Shown in pieces: positions 17,171 through 26,705 of a stretch of DNA of 64,000 nt. The position numbers were made by a program, and so were the translations under genes. The number at the start of each line of letters is the position of its first letter. Position 1 is the first letter of the stretch. The notes below the pieces were generated by a model that was not told the origin of the DNA, searched no databases, and worked only from the letters and a program-made list of their open reading frames with translations. The stretch is from Blautia parvula. Its GTDB lineage: Bacteria; Bacillota; Clostridia; Lachnospirales; Lachnospiraceae. The DNA lies in contig NZ_CP084061.1 in the NCBI RefSeq assembly GCF_020215665.1, positions 5,237,001 through 5,301,000 on the forward strand, given 5' to 3'.

Positions 17171-17286
17171 AAGGGTTATAATGTTTTTTCGAAAAAGAAT
17201 CAGTATAGGGAAAAGAGTTTTCTTTTCTGTTCCGAGAGCAAACAGTATCGGATAGAGGGATTTTTTCGCTATAGAATGTCAGGACT

Positions 17287-17456
17287 GGTGGAGCGGGCGG
17301 GGGTCTCCTGTGGAAGACATTGCGGTAGAGAGCCTGAAAATCCATCGCTTACTAAGACTTAGGCGCGAAGTCTTTACTGAGCGTCTTAGTCGCAGTTAGC
17401 GATTAGTTGAAGGGGAACGAAGCTGGCTTCCACAGGAGACCCCCGCCCGCTCCACC
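17287..17456. repeat. Giant hairpin 2: 30-bp perfect inverted repeat
   Basis: The arms 17287-17316 and 17427-17456 are perfect complements over 30 bases, with a 110-base centre that folds further (CTAAGAC with GTCTTAG, AAGACTT with AAGTCTT, ATCGCT with AGCGAT). It is the same design as hairpin 1, only 361 bases away, but the arm sequences are unrelated. Confidence 0.85.
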
Positions 17457-17524
17457 GGGCCGTCCCCATACCAGCCACCCCACCCCGCCCGCTCCATCAG
17501 GCTGTCCCCATACCAGCCACCATA
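17441..17524. repeat. 42-bp tandem duplication at the edge of hairpin 2
   Basis: 17441-17482 and 17483-17524 are two copies of a 42-base unit beginning CCCCGCCCGCTCCA and ending CAGCCACC, differing at about six positions. The first copy contains part of the right arm of hairpin 2, so the duplication arose from or together with that arm. Confidence 0.8.
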
Positions 17525-17600
17525 CAAAAAACATTGCCATCTTGTAACTACTTGGCGAAAATGATAAACTGAAAACAAAACAATTATGAGGGAATGTGGA

Positions 17601-18536
17601 ATGCGAAAGAGTATAACAAAGCTTTTTCTGGCAGCTCTCAGCCTTTTATGCATCAGCGGCTGTGCCGGCAGGGATGTGCGGGAACCGGAGCAGGAGATCA
17701 TTATCGGGGTCGTGACAAAATCCAGGAACAGCGAATACTGGATGTCTGTCAATGCAGGTATGGAGAAGGCTGCCAAAGAGAGGAACGTGAAGACAGTCAT
17801 TTTGTCCCCGGATACGGAGACCGACAAAAAAATACAGAAAAAAATGATACAGGACCTGCTGAAAATGCAGGTGGATGCCCTGGCGGTATCCCCCATTGAT
17901 TCTTACGATAATCAGGATTACTATGCCCAGGCCCTGGAAATGGGAATTCCGGTGTATGCCTATGACACCCCTATCGCGGATGTGGAGGTCCCCTACATAG
18001 GCATTGACAATGAGACGGTAGGGTATGAGCTTGCCAGAGTGCTGGCTGATAAGATGGAGCACAAGGGGAACATTGCCATCATTGCGGGCAGCAGGCAGCA
18101 GACATCCCATGAGAAACGGATCGCCGGATTTGAAAAATACATGGAGCAGGAACCGGATATCCATATAGAGGTGGAGAAGAGCGGATACAGCAACCTGCGC
18201 GTATCGGAGCAGGAGATGGAGGAGATCCAGGCCAATTATCCGAATCTGGATGGGATTATGACCACCAGTGCCGTCACTGCCCTGGGACTTGCGGAAGCTA
18301 CCAGGGGGAGCGGCATTGCCATAGCTACCCTGGATGACCAGGAGGACGCGATCCGGGCAGTGGAGGAAGGGCGCATCACTGTGCTGGGAGCCCAGTCCGG
18401 CTATGAGATTGGATATGAGACCGTGAAATATATAGTGAATGATAAAAAAGGAATCAAACAGGACCGTGAAAAGATTTTGGATACACAAATTTTGACCCGG
18501 GAAAACGTGGAAGATTATCAGAACCTAAAAAAATGA
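17601..18536 (+). CDS. Orphan sugar-binding lipoprotein
   Basis: The 311-residue protein has a lipoprotein signal (MRKSITKLFLAALSLL then CISGC, Cys21) and a ribose/galactose-type binding domain (GVVTKSRNSEYWMSVNAGMEKAA, VDALAVSPID, GIDNETVGYELA). No ABC permease or ATPase gene adjoins it. It lies ahead of the GPH symporter, IolG-like protein and YesM/YesN pair. A role as an extracellular sensor feeding the histidine kinase is possible, since such pairings exist in Clostridia. The start at 17601 was chosen for its GAGGGA site; ATG 17586 is the alternative. Confidence 0.8.
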   Translation: MRKSITKLFLAALSLLCISGCAGRDVREPEQEIIIGVVTKSRNSEYWMSVNAGMEKAAKERNVKTVILSPDTETDKKIQKKMIQDLLKMQVDALAVSPIDSYDNQDYYAQALEMGIPVYAYDTPIADVEVPYIGIDNETVGYELARVLADKMEHKGNIAIIAGSRQQTSHEKRIAGFEKYMEQEPDIHIEVEKSGYSNLRVSEQEMEEIQANYPNLDGIMTTSAVTALGLAEATRGSGIAIATLDDQEDAIRAVEEGRITVLGAQSGYEIGYETVKYIVNDKKGIKQDREKILDTQILTRENVEDYQNLKK

Positions 18537-18735
18537 CACAAAAATCAAAAAATAATCCCTGTCTTCCGGTTAGCTGCTGATCTGTACCCCAAAATCGGAA
18601 TATTTTTAGAATGCCACAGGAAAACACGTAAAAATAAAACTATGGAATCTAAAATTTCTATTACTAGGATTTTCCCTGCAAAAAGGTAAAATAAAATCAT
18701 CAAAAGGATGATTCAAAGAAAGGCAGGGAAACAAA

Positions 18736-20127
18736 ATGGGAAAAGAATTAGCACAGAAAATAACCGGAGGAAAGCTGTCGTGGGGAACCAGACTGTCTTA
18801 TGCCAGCGGTGATGTGGCGTGCAACGTTGTGTTCGGAATGATCGGCACGCTGCTTACTCTGTTCTACACAGACTATGTGGGAATCAGCCCGGCTACCGTA
18901 GGCCTGATGATGCTGCTGTCAAGGCTTTTTGACGGTGTGTCTGACCTCATCATGGGTGTTATCGTAGAGCGTACCAATTCCAAATGGGGAAAATCAAGAC
19001 CGTGGATCCTCTGGATGAGCGTACCCTTCGCATTGTCAGCAGTTCTGCTGTTTACAGTGCCGCATACCACAGGAATGCTTCAGTTCCTTTATCTGTTTGT
19101 AACTTATAACTTCTGTACAACTGTATGTTATACAGCCATCAATCTTCCTTACGGAAGCCTCTCAGCCATGATGACCAGGGTTTCTTCTGAGAGAGATATG
19201 CTGAGTGTTGTGAGAATGGGACTCTCTCCCATCGGTAAGATCATTGCAGCCACCTGTACACTTCCAATCGTTAAACTTTTCGGAGATGATCAGGCAGCAT
19301 GGGTTAAGACCATGTCCATCTGGGCAGTGCTGGCACTGATTCTTCTTCTGGTATGCTTCTTCAAATGTGAAGAGACCGTAAGGATTGAGGCAAAGGAAAA
19401 AGCAGAGAAAGTACCCCTTGGAAAAGGATTTGCAGCACTTTTTAAAAACCAGTATTTCTGGGCAGTTCTGGTATTATGGATGGTACAGAGTGTTTCCTTC
19501 GGTATCTCAGGAACCATTTTACCGTACTACTGCAAATACATATTCGGAAATGATACATGGATGTACAGTGCTCTTTTCCTGACAGAGACACTGACACTGG
19601 TAGCAGGCATCTTCGCCTGTACACCGCTGATTCGTAAATTCGGAAAACGTAATATTGCTCTTGTGGGTTCACTGATCGCGCTGGCAGGACAGCTTCTGTT
19701 CTTCTTAAATCCATACAGCTTCCCGTGGATGGTAATGAGCTGTGTGGCACGTGCCATCGGCCTGGCTCCGCTGAATGCGGTTGTATTCGGTATGGTAGGT
19801 GATGTAGTGGAATTCGGACAGTGGAAAACACACATCAGACAGGAAAGCCTTATTTTTGCCGGCGGTTCTATCGGAACAAAGGTAGGCGCAGGTCTTGCAT
19901 CTGCAGCTATGACAGGGCTTCTCTCCCTGGCAGGTTATGTAAGCTCTTCTGTGGGAACCGCAGCCCAGCCGGAAACAGCACTTAACATGATCGTAAATAT
20001 TTATAAATTCGGACCGATTCTTATTGCAGCAGTGGCATTTATCACACTTGCTCTGTACAAATTGGATAGGATGTACCCGGATATTATGAAAGAGTTGATC
20101 GAACGTGAGTCAAGAGGGGAGTTATAA
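18736..20127 (+). CDS. GPH-family sugar:cation symporter
   Basis: The 463-residue protein has about 12 membrane segments and the glycoside-pentoside-hexuronide signature: TRLSYASGDVACN near the N-terminus, FYTDYVGISPATVG, then SRLFDGVSDLIMGVIVERTNSKWGKSRPW. Substrates of this family are glycosides, hexuronides or pentosides; in this context inositol, an inositol methyl ether or an inositol glycoside is likely. A cytidylate-kinase-like gene starts 3 bases after its stop, so they are co-transcribed. Confidence 0.88.
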   Translation: MGKELAQKITGGKLSWGTRLSYASGDVACNVVFGMIGTLLTLFYTDYVGISPATVGLMMLLSRLFDGVSDLIMGVIVERTNSKWGKSRPWILWMSVPFALSAVLLFTVPHTTGMLQFLYLFVTYNFCTTVCYTAINLPYGSLSAMMTRVSSERDMLSVVRMGLSPIGKIIAATCTLPIVKLFGDDQAAWVKTMSIWAVLALILLLVCFFKCEETVRIEAKEKAEKVPLGKGFAALFKNQYFWAVLVLWMVQSVSFGISGTILPYYCKYIFGNDTWMYSALFLTETLTLVAGIFACTPLIRKFGKRNIALVGSLIALAGQLLFFLNPYSFPWMVMSCVARAIGLAPLNAVVFGMVGDVVEFGQWKTHIRQESLIFAGGSIGTKVGAGLASAAMTGLLSLAGYVSSSVGTAAQPETALNMIVNIYKFGPILIAAVAFITLALYKLDRMYPDIMKELIERESRGEL

Positions 20128-20130
20128 GAT

Positions 20131-20742
20131 ATGAAAGAACGTACATTGATTACCATCAGCCGTCAGTATGGCAGCGGCGGCAAGGAAATTGCAGAGCTGC
20201 TTGCAAAGAAAATGGAGACCCGCTGCTATGACAGACAGATTCTGTACCTGGCAGCAGAGAAGTTGGGCGATTCAGACATGGATATGGATACCATTTTGGA
20301 TATGTCTTATAAAATGCCGGATAACAGCATGGGTTCCTTTATGGAGGGTGTGAATTCCCTGGGATATGAATCCATTCCTTCCTATAATAAAATGTATCGG
20401 GAACAGGCAAAAGTTATCCGCAGGATCGCGGAGAAGGAGAGCGCTGTATTTTTGGGAAGATGTGCGGACGTGGTTTTAAAAGAATTTCCGGAATGCTACA
20501 ATTTCTTCATCTACGCAGATGAGGAATTCCGAAGAGAGCGGGCAAAGGAATTTTACGGGAACAAATCCATAAAGGAACTGGAAAAAGAGAATAAGACACG
20601 TGAGCGTTACTATAACTATTATACAGGACAGAAGTGGGGAGACCCTCTGAACTATGATCTGATGATCAACACAAGCAGATTTTCCGTACAGAAGGCAGCA
20701 GACCTGATTTGGGATTATGTGACAAGCTGTCAGTCTGAGTGA
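20131..20742 (+). CDS. Cytidylate kinase-like protein
   Basis: The 203-residue protein begins with ITISRQYGSGGKEIAELLAKKM, the P-loop-like start of the cytidylate-kinase-like family (PF13189), and has FLGRCADVVLKE in the middle. These proteins are common in Firmicutes and often sit beside transporter genes; the real substrate is not known and is probably not CMP. It lies 3 bases after the GPH symporter and 66 bases before the IolG-like gene, so it is part of the uptake operon. Confidence 0.82.
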   Translation: MKERTLITISRQYGSGGKEIAELLAKKMETRCYDRQILYLAAEKLGDSDMDMDTILDMSYKMPDNSMGSFMEGVNSLGYESIPSYNKMYREQAKVIRRIAEKESAVFLGRCADVVLKEFPECYNFFIYADEEFRRERAKEFYGNKSIKELEKENKTRERYYNYYTGQKWGDPLNYDLMINTSRFSVQKAADLIWDYVTSCQSE

Positions 20743-20808
20743 TATATGTGTTGCTGTAAATTTCAATATAAATTTCAATTATTTAATTATCAAGAAAGAG
20801 GTAAAAAC

Positions 20809-21828
20809 ATGAAAAAAGTAAAAGTAGGTATCGCAGGTTTAGGAAGATTAGGTAAAGTACACGCAAACAACATCGCATTCAAGATTCCGAATGCAGAGCT
20901 GACAGCGGCCTGCTCCATCATGCCGGCAGAGCTGGAATATGCAAAGAAGGAACTGGGTGTCCAGGATGTTTACTCTGATTACCGTGAAATGCTGGAAAAG
21001 GCAGACATTGATGCTGTGGCTATCGTAACTACAAGCGGTGAGCACTGCTGGCAGATCGCGGCAGCTCTTGACGCAGGAAAGCACGTTTTCTCCGACAAAC
21101 CCCTTGGTGTTACGGTGGAGGAATGTAAGCTGGCAGAGGAAGCTGTTGAGCGTCATCCGGAGCTGGCATTTTTCCTGGGATTTATGCGCCGCTTTGACCC
21201 ATCCTATGCGTATGCAAAGAAGAAAATCGAGGAGGGCGCAATCGGAACTCCTTACATGGTAAAGGCAACAGGGATTGACCCGGAAGCACTGGTGGAGGGC
21301 GCCATCAAGTTCGCGGCTACCAGCGGCGGTATCTTCATTGACATGGCGATTCATGATATTGACCTGATGAGATGGTTCTTAGGTTCCGACCCTGTTGAAG
21401 TTTACGCTGCAGGCGCGACCTTCAAACATCCGGAATTCAAAGAAGCAGGGGATGACGAGACAGGTGTAGCTATGTACCGCTGTGAAAACGGCGCACTGGG
21501 ATTTGTACATGTGGGACGTACTGCAGCTCATGGTTACCATGTTGAGACAGAGATCATCGGTACCGAAGGCTCCCTGCGTATCAGTCCGGTTCCGGAGAAG
21601 AATCTGTGCATGATCTACGACAAGAACGGTGCAGTGGTTGAATGTGTAAGCGGGTTCCCGGAGCGATTCGCAGAGTCCTACCAGCTTGAGATGCAGGAGT
21701 TTATCAACTGTGTAGAATCCGGAAGAAAACCGGAAGTGACTGTATACGACGGAACAAAATCTACCCAGATTGGTTTCGCTACCACAGAAGCATGGAAAAA
21801 AGGCGGTATTGTTAAAATCGAATATTGA
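20809..21828 (+). CDS. Gfo/Idh/MocA dehydrogenase, inositol dehydrogenase-like (IolG copy 1)
   Basis: The 339-residue protein has an N-terminal Rossmann motif (GIAGLGRLGKVHANNI), the catalytic Lys in FSDKPLGV and the substrate-binding GGIFIDMAIHDIDLMRWF with its Asp and His. It is clearly different from the second IolG at 31209. One may oxidise myo-inositol and the other scyllo- or chiro-inositol or a methyl ether. The start at 20809 has AAGAGG upstream; earlier in-frame codons lack an RBS. A terminator follows. Confidence 0.82.
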   Translation: MKKVKVGIAGLGRLGKVHANNIAFKIPNAELTAACSIMPAELEYAKKELGVQDVYSDYREMLEKADIDAVAIVTTSGEHCWQIAAALDAGKHVFSDKPLGVTVEECKLAEEAVERHPELAFFLGFMRRFDPSYAYAKKKIEEGAIGTPYMVKATGIDPEALVEGAIKFAATSGGIFIDMAIHDIDLMRWFLGSDPVEVYAAGATFKHPEFKEAGDDETGVAMYRCENGALGFVHVGRTAAHGYHVETEIIGTEGSLRISPVPEKNLCMIYDKNGAVVECVSGFPERFAESYQLEMQEFINCVESGRKPEVTVYDGTKSTQIGFATTEAWKKGGIVKIEY

Positions 21829-21870
21829 TCCGTATTCCTATATTGTTTACAGGAAGACCTCTATAGACCG

Positions 21871-21907
21871 GAAGTGTGCTGCTTTTTTAGCGGCACACTT
21901 CTGTTAT
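21871..21907 (+). terminator. Terminator after the IolG-like gene
   Basis: GAAGTGTGCTG (21871-21881) pairs with CGGCACACTTC (21891-21901) around a T-rich loop, followed by a T-rich tail. It ends the GPH/kinase/IolG operon. Confidence 0.7.
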
Positions 21908-21913
21908 TCTTTT

Positions 21914-21974
21914 GTTACTGTTCACACGCCACTGTCCCGCGAAGCGTGTTGCTGGGCACGCAGTGAACAGTAAC
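21914..21974. repeat. Short element with GTTACTGTTCAC/GTGAACAGTAAC ends
   Basis: Perfect 12-bp terminal inverted repeats at 21914-21925 and 21963-21974 enclose 37 bases. The ends resemble those of the larger elements at 30685 and 35583. It lies between the upstream terminator and the histidine kinase gene; TATAAT at 22023-22028 is a possible -10 for the kinase operon. Confidence 0.7.
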
Positions 21975-22078
21975 ATTCTTTACCGAAGTCTTCGGAGGCG
22001 TGATTTCTAATGGGTTCTATGTTATAATGTACGCATAAGTGACGTGCGTCAGAATGTATGAACGGCAAAGGAGAGAGT

Positions 22079-23800
22079 ATGCTGCAAAGTATCAGAAGCA
22101 AGGTGCTGCTGGCAATTCTGGTGGTGACCATAGTGACCGCCTGTTCTATCACTGTGGTATTTTATTTTAAATCAGCAGGGATGATAGAGGAGAATTATTC
22201 CACGAACCTTTACGGCAGGGTAAAGCAGACGGTTACCTCCCTGGATGATTCCCTCCAGGAAATTTACTATATCAACGTAAAAGCAGCCAGCGATATAAAT
22301 ATGGTCCAATACATAAAAGAATACAGGTCATCACATAGCGGTGAAGCCCTGGATGGGATTGCAGAACTTCTGAGAAATTACCGCACAGAATACAAGGATT
22401 TAAGCTCGCTGTATTTCATTTTTCCGGATGAGAGGATCGCTGTCACCTCAGAGGACTATCCTGTGTGCAAAAGGGATATTCCGGAGGCGGAGATCGAGAA
22501 GATACGCCGGACGGAGACCGAGGAAGCAGTCCCCATAATGTTCGGGGATATGGTCCATGACACGGGAAAACAGCTTTCCTGCATTCAGGCTGTCACAGAT
22601 GATGACGGCATCGTGCTGGGATATATGCTGGCAAACACAGAGGAGAGGACACTTTTTTACGAATATCTGGAACCTGTGTATGATGAGAAGGTGTCCAAGG
22701 CGCTGATTCTGGATAAAAACAGGGAGATCGTCACAAGCAAGGATTATGAGAGTGTGGGGCAGGTATATGAGGGCGTGGACCGACTGCCAAGTACCAGCGG
22801 TATTGAGAGTCAGGATGCCAGGGAGATCCGTATTTTCTATCAGGGGGCATTTTCCAAATGCGGTCTGTATATGGATATTCAGAAAAGTGAGGTTCTGCGG
22901 GATTTGAAGCAGATGCAGATATTTCTGGTGGCTATTTTTCTGCTGTTTCTCATGATCGGCGGCATTCTTGCCACATCCATTACCAGAGCCATGTATAAAC
23001 CCATTAAAAATATGACAGATACCGTGGAAAAGGTCAGCAAAGGTGATCTGAGCCTTCGGGTGGATGTGACCACAGAGGATGAGATCGGAACCCTTTGCCG
23101 GGAATTTAACCACATGCTTGACAACCTGGAGGATCTGATCGCCAGGGTGATCGAGGAGGAGAGACTGAAAAAGGACGCGGAGCTTGAGGCGCTGCAGTAT
23201 CAGATCACCCCTCATTTTATGTACAATACACTGAATTCTATCAAATACGCGGCCCTGATAAAGGGAGAGAAGGAGCTGGGCGGCCTCATCGGAGATTTTG
23301 TGGAGCTGCTGCAGGCCAGCGTTAATAAGAAGGGAACTTTTATATCCGTGGCGGATGAACTGCATATTTTAAAAAATTACATCCATCTGCAGGAATTTCG
23401 CTATCAGGGAAGTTTTGATGTGGAGTACGATATTGCGAAGGATGCTTATGGATGTTATATTCCCAGGCTGATCCTGCAGCCCCTGGTGGAGAATGCCATA
23501 CTTCACGGAATTGATATGAAGGGCGGCAACGGGCGTCTTGTGATCAGAGGCAGAGTGGAGGGCACACGGCTGACGCTGTCTGTCATTGACAATGGGCGGG
23601 GAATGACAAAGGAGCAGATAGAGGAACTGCTCTCCAGCAAAGCCAAGAAGACAAACGGCCTGAGTGCCATCGGCGTGCCGAATGTGCGGGAACGTCTGGA
23701 ACTCTATTATGAGGCGGAAGGCGGAATTACATATGAGAGCAGTGAAAACGGTACTACTGCCACCATCTTCCTGCCGGCAGACAGGGAAGTGAATATTTGA
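22079..23800 (+). CDS. YesM-type sensor histidine kinase
   Basis: The 573-residue protein has a first membrane helix at about residues 9-30, an extracellular sensor region to about 280, a second helix (FLVAIFLLFLMIGGILA), a HAMP domain (MYKPIKNMTDTVEKVSKGDLS), the phosphoacceptor region QITPHFMYNTLNSIKYAAL of the His_kinase family and a DNGRGM ATP-binding motif. GGAGAGAGT precedes the start at 22079. It is paired with the response regulator 35 bases downstream. Likely inputs are sugars or a sugar-loaded binding protein such as that at 17601. Confidence 0.9.
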   Translation: MLQSIRSKVLLAILVVTIVTACSITVVFYFKSAGMIEENYSTNLYGRVKQTVTSLDDSLQEIYYINVKAASDINMVQYIKEYRSSHSGEALDGIAELLRNYRTEYKDLSSLYFIFPDERIAVTSEDYPVCKRDIPEAEIEKIRRTETEEAVPIMFGDMVHDTGKQLSCIQAVTDDDGIVLGYMLANTEERTLFYEYLEPVYDEKVSKALILDKNREIVTSKDYESVGQVYEGVDRLPSTSGIESQDAREIRIFYQGAFSKCGLYMDIQKSEVLRDLKQMQIFLVAIFLLFLMIGGILATSITRAMYKPIKNMTDTVEKVSKGDLSLRVDVTTEDEIGTLCREFNHMLDNLEDLIARVIEEERLKKDAELEALQYQITPHFMYNTLNSIKYAALIKGEKELGGLIGDFVELLQASVNKKGTFISVADELHILKNYIHLQEFRYQGSFDVEYDIAKDAYGCYIPRLILQPLVENAILHGIDMKGGNGRLVIRGRVEGTRLTLSVIDNGRGMTKEQIEELLSSKAKKTNGLSAIGVPNVRERLELYYEAEGGITYESSENGTTATIFLPADREVNI

Positions 23801-23835
23801 CAGACAGATAAAATGTGACAAAGGGGATGAGGCCT

Positions 23836-25419
23836 ATGTTTCGTACATTATTAGTGGATGATGATTTTTTAGTCAGGAGTTATTTGAAGACTCTGAATGC
23901 CTGGGAGAAAGCAGGATATGAGGTGGTAAAGGATGTACAGGACGGCGAGGAGGCCCTGCACGTTCTGGAGGAAGAGAAGATTGACGTGATCATCACAGAC
24001 ATCTCCATGCCGCTTATGGACGGCATTGAACTGATACGCCATATCAGGGAAGAGAAGGAAAATATATACATCATGGTTCTGAGTTGTCATGATGATTTTG
24101 AGTATGTCAAGGAGGCCATGCGCCTGGGAGCAGACGAGTATATCCTGAAAAATACTCTGGATGAGGATACACTTTTGGATATCCTGGAAAAGTCCAGGCA
24201 CCAGATCGAGTCACGACTGGAGAAAAGCAGTGAGCAGGAACGGACCAGGAAACTGATTCGTATGGGAAGCCATACCCTGAAATACCACTTTTTCAACGGC
24301 ATTCTCTCCGGCACCTTAAACGGGCAGGAGCGGGAGGCAAAGAGAGCAGAAGCCGGTATCCGCGGGCGGTTCCAGAACAGTGCGGTCATCAATATGTTCA
24401 TGCACGAATGGAATGAGAAGAACCAGGTATGGAGTCCTTTGGAGGCGGAACAGTATTCCCAGAGCTTCCGCCATGGGCTGATGACAGAGATGGAGGACCT
24501 TCTGCAGGAGGACAGTGACTATGCGGAGATCATTTACCTGGGAGCCGGGATATTCTGCTGCTTTCTGGATATGTCATCCATGCGGAGAAGCTCTGTCATG
24601 CGCCAGCGCCTGACAAATGTGGCATCCGCCTGCTTCAGGTACTGCAAAAAGGAGCCGTATCATTTCGGGATTGGGGTGAGCAATATCTGTTTCGGCGAGG
24701 AGGGTATCCGTCAGGCATACCAACAGGCCAGAGAAATGATGAAGCTGAGTTTTTATGATGACAGCGATATCCTCTATTTTGACAATGGAAAAGAGATCAG
24801 TTCCAGGCTTCCGGAAGCCGCGGAAGAGCTGTATGAGCGGATTGAGATCTTGAAAAAGGGGAGGAAGCAGGAGGAACTTGCAGAAATGTGGAGGCGTGTC
24901 ACGGATGCCTGTAAGCGTACGCATGTGGACAGCAAACTGGTTCTCCAGTGGCTCAGACGCCTGGATAAAAGGGCTGGTCTTGAACGGCCGGCGGAATTTT
25001 ACAGCAATGTGCACAATATGGATGAGCTGTGCAGGATTGCCGAGAGTTACAGCCGGGAATTATTTGCTGATAAAAAAATAGCGGTACCCGCCGGCGTATC
25101 CGGGGCTGTGCGCCATGCCATTGAATTTATAAACGGTAATTATAAGAAACCCATCAGCCTGCAGGACGCTGCGGAAGCGGCGGGAGTGAATCCGGCTTAC
25201 CTGAGTTATCTCTTTAAGCAGGAGATGGAGATCGGTTTTTCCAATTATCTACAGGAGTGCAGAATGGAATGTGCCAAGGAACTTCTCTGCACCACCAATT
25301 ACAAGATCAAGGATGTGGCATCTGAGGCGGGATTCAATGATTACCATTATTTTTCCAAGACATTTAAGAAGCTCAATGACTGCAGTCCCGCGGATTATCG
25401 CAGGGAACACAGCCAGTGA
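23836..25419 (+). CDS. YesN-type response regulator with AraC output domain
   Basis: The 527-residue protein begins with a receiver domain (LLVDDDFLVRSYL, then the phosphorylatable Asp in IITDISMPLMDG, then VLSCHDDFEYVKEAM) and ends with an AraC helix-turn-helix pair (DAAEAAGVNPAYLSYLFKQ and YKIKDVASEAGFNDYHYFSK). The 280-residue middle is typical of YesN proteins. It forms an operon with the kinase and precedes iolE-1, a candidate target. The start at 23836 was chosen because the receiver domain begins there; an in-frame start 21 bases upstream is possible. Confidence 0.9.
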   Translation: MFRTLLVDDDFLVRSYLKTLNAWEKAGYEVVKDVQDGEEALHVLEEEKIDVIITDISMPLMDGIELIRHIREEKENIYIMVLSCHDDFEYVKEAMRLGADEYILKNTLDEDTLLDILEKSRHQIESRLEKSSEQERTRKLIRMGSHTLKYHFFNGILSGTLNGQEREAKRAEAGIRGRFQNSAVINMFMHEWNEKNQVWSPLEAEQYSQSFRHGLMTEMEDLLQEDSDYAEIIYLGAGIFCCFLDMSSMRRSSVMRQRLTNVASACFRYCKKEPYHFGIGVSNICFGEEGIRQAYQQAREMMKLSFYDDSDILYFDNGKEISSRLPEAAEELYERIEILKKGRKQEELAEMWRRVTDACKRTHVDSKLVLQWLRRLDKRAGLERPAEFYSNVHNMDELCRIAESYSRELFADKKIAVPAGVSGAVRHAIEFINGNYKKPISLQDAAEAAGVNPAYLSYLFKQEMEIGFSNYLQECRMECAKELLCTTNYKIKDVASEAGFNDYHYFSKTFKKLNDCSPADYRREHSQ

Positions 25420-25631
25420 CTATCCGGAAGAAGGGATTTCTAAAAAAAAGACACAAAAAAATTCCACATTCTCAGGAGACCGGAAAACAGCATATGAAAT
25501 GACAACAAAGCTAAAAAAATTTCCGATTTAAGCCATGACTGAATTCTGGTATTCTTTATTCAAGAACAAAGGAACGGCACGCCGGAGGCACCGGCCCCGG
25601 ACAAAAGACAGTGAATAAAGGAGAATGAACA

Positions 25632-26531
25632 ATGTTTAATAAGGAAAAAGTAAAATTAGGAATCGCACCTATCGCATGGACTAATGATGACCTTCCGGAC
25701 CTGGGAAAAGAGAATACCTTTGAGCAGTGCGTCAGCGAGATGGCACTGGCAGGCTTCACAGGTTCTGAGGTTGGAAATAAATACCCCAAAGACCCGGAAG
25801 TGCTGAGAGAAGCCCTGGAGCTTCGCGGCATGGAAATCTGCAATCAGTGGTTCTCCTCCTTTCTGATCACAAAGCCCTTTGAAGAAGTGGAGAAGGAGTT
25901 CCGAGCACAGCTTGCGTTCTTAAAGGCAATGGGCGCCAAGATCATCGGTGCATCCGAGCAGAGCCACAGCGTACAGGGCATGCAGGACACTCCCATTTTC
26001 GGCCACAAATACGTGATGAACGACCAGGAGTGGGAGACCTTCTGTACAGGTATGAACAGACTGGGTAAGATCGCAAAGGAAGAGTACGGGATCAGCCTGA
26101 CCTTCCATCACCACATGGGAACCGTGGTGCAGAACCCGGACGAGGTGGAGAGAATGATGGAAAATACAGATCCGGAATATGTGAGTCTGTTATTTGATAC
26201 CGGCCATTTTACCTACTGCGGCGCAGACCCTCTTGAGATGGTAAAGAAGTACGTGGGCAGGATCAAACACGTACATTTAAAGGATATCCGTCCGGAAGTG
26301 GTGGAGAAGGTAAAGAAAGAGAATTTAAGTTTTCTGGAAGGCGTGCGCCTGGGCGCGTTCACAGTACCGGGAGACGGATGCATAGACTTTGAGCCAATCT
26401 TCCAGGTGCTGGAAGAAGCGGGATATGAAGGATATATGCTGGTAGAGGCAGAGCAGGACCCTGCAAAAGCCAATCCGCTTAAGTATGCCATCAAGGCAAG
26501 AAAATTCATTGCTGAGAAGACAGGGCTTTAA
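25632..26531 (+). CDS. iolE: Inosose dehydratase IolE, copy 1
   Basis: The 299-residue TIM-barrel protein (AP endonuclease 2 fold) matches myo-inosose-2 dehydratase: LGIAPIAWTNDDLPDLG at the start, TFHHHMGTVVQNPDEV around 158-172, LLFDTGHF and HVHLKDIRPEV. It removes water from 2-keto-myo-inositol to give the dione used by IolD. AAAGGAGAA precedes the start. It is a stand-alone gene after the yesM/yesN pair. The second copy at 32237 encodes the same protein except for E5 to D5, although the two genes differ at about 20 bases. Confidence 0.93.
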   Translation: MFNKEKVKLGIAPIAWTNDDLPDLGKENTFEQCVSEMALAGFTGSEVGNKYPKDPEVLREALELRGMEICNQWFSSFLITKPFEEVEKEFRAQLAFLKAMGAKIIGASEQSHSVQGMQDTPIFGHKYVMNDQEWETFCTGMNRLGKIAKEEYGISLTFHHHMGTVVQNPDEVERMMENTDPEYVSLLFDTGHFTYCGADPLEMVKKYVGRIKHVHLKDIRPEVVEKVKKENLSFLEGVRLGAFTVPGDGCIDFEPIFQVLEEAGYEGYMLVEAEQDPAKANPLKYAIKARKFIAEKTGL

Positions 26532-26649
26532 AATATCTTTGAGACAGGTATGAACTGTCCTGCAGAAGATCGCAGCCTCCTGCATGTACAGCTTATATAA
26601 TAAATGCCCCTCTAATTGAAAATTGTGGTAACTATTTATGCCGCAAAAA

Positions 26650-26701
26650 ATACTGCCGTGGAACAGGACCTGTGAGGAAATGTTCTGCGGCAGTATCTTT
26701 G
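26650..26701. terminator. Terminator between iolE-1 and tauE
   Basis: ATACTGCCG (26650-26658) and CGGCAGTAT (26688-26696) form a 9-bp stem with inner pairing (GAACA with TGTTC). The minus strand continues into a run of six T, which suits the tauE/marR operon that ends at 26706. Confidence 0.7.
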
Positions 26702-26705
26702 TATA

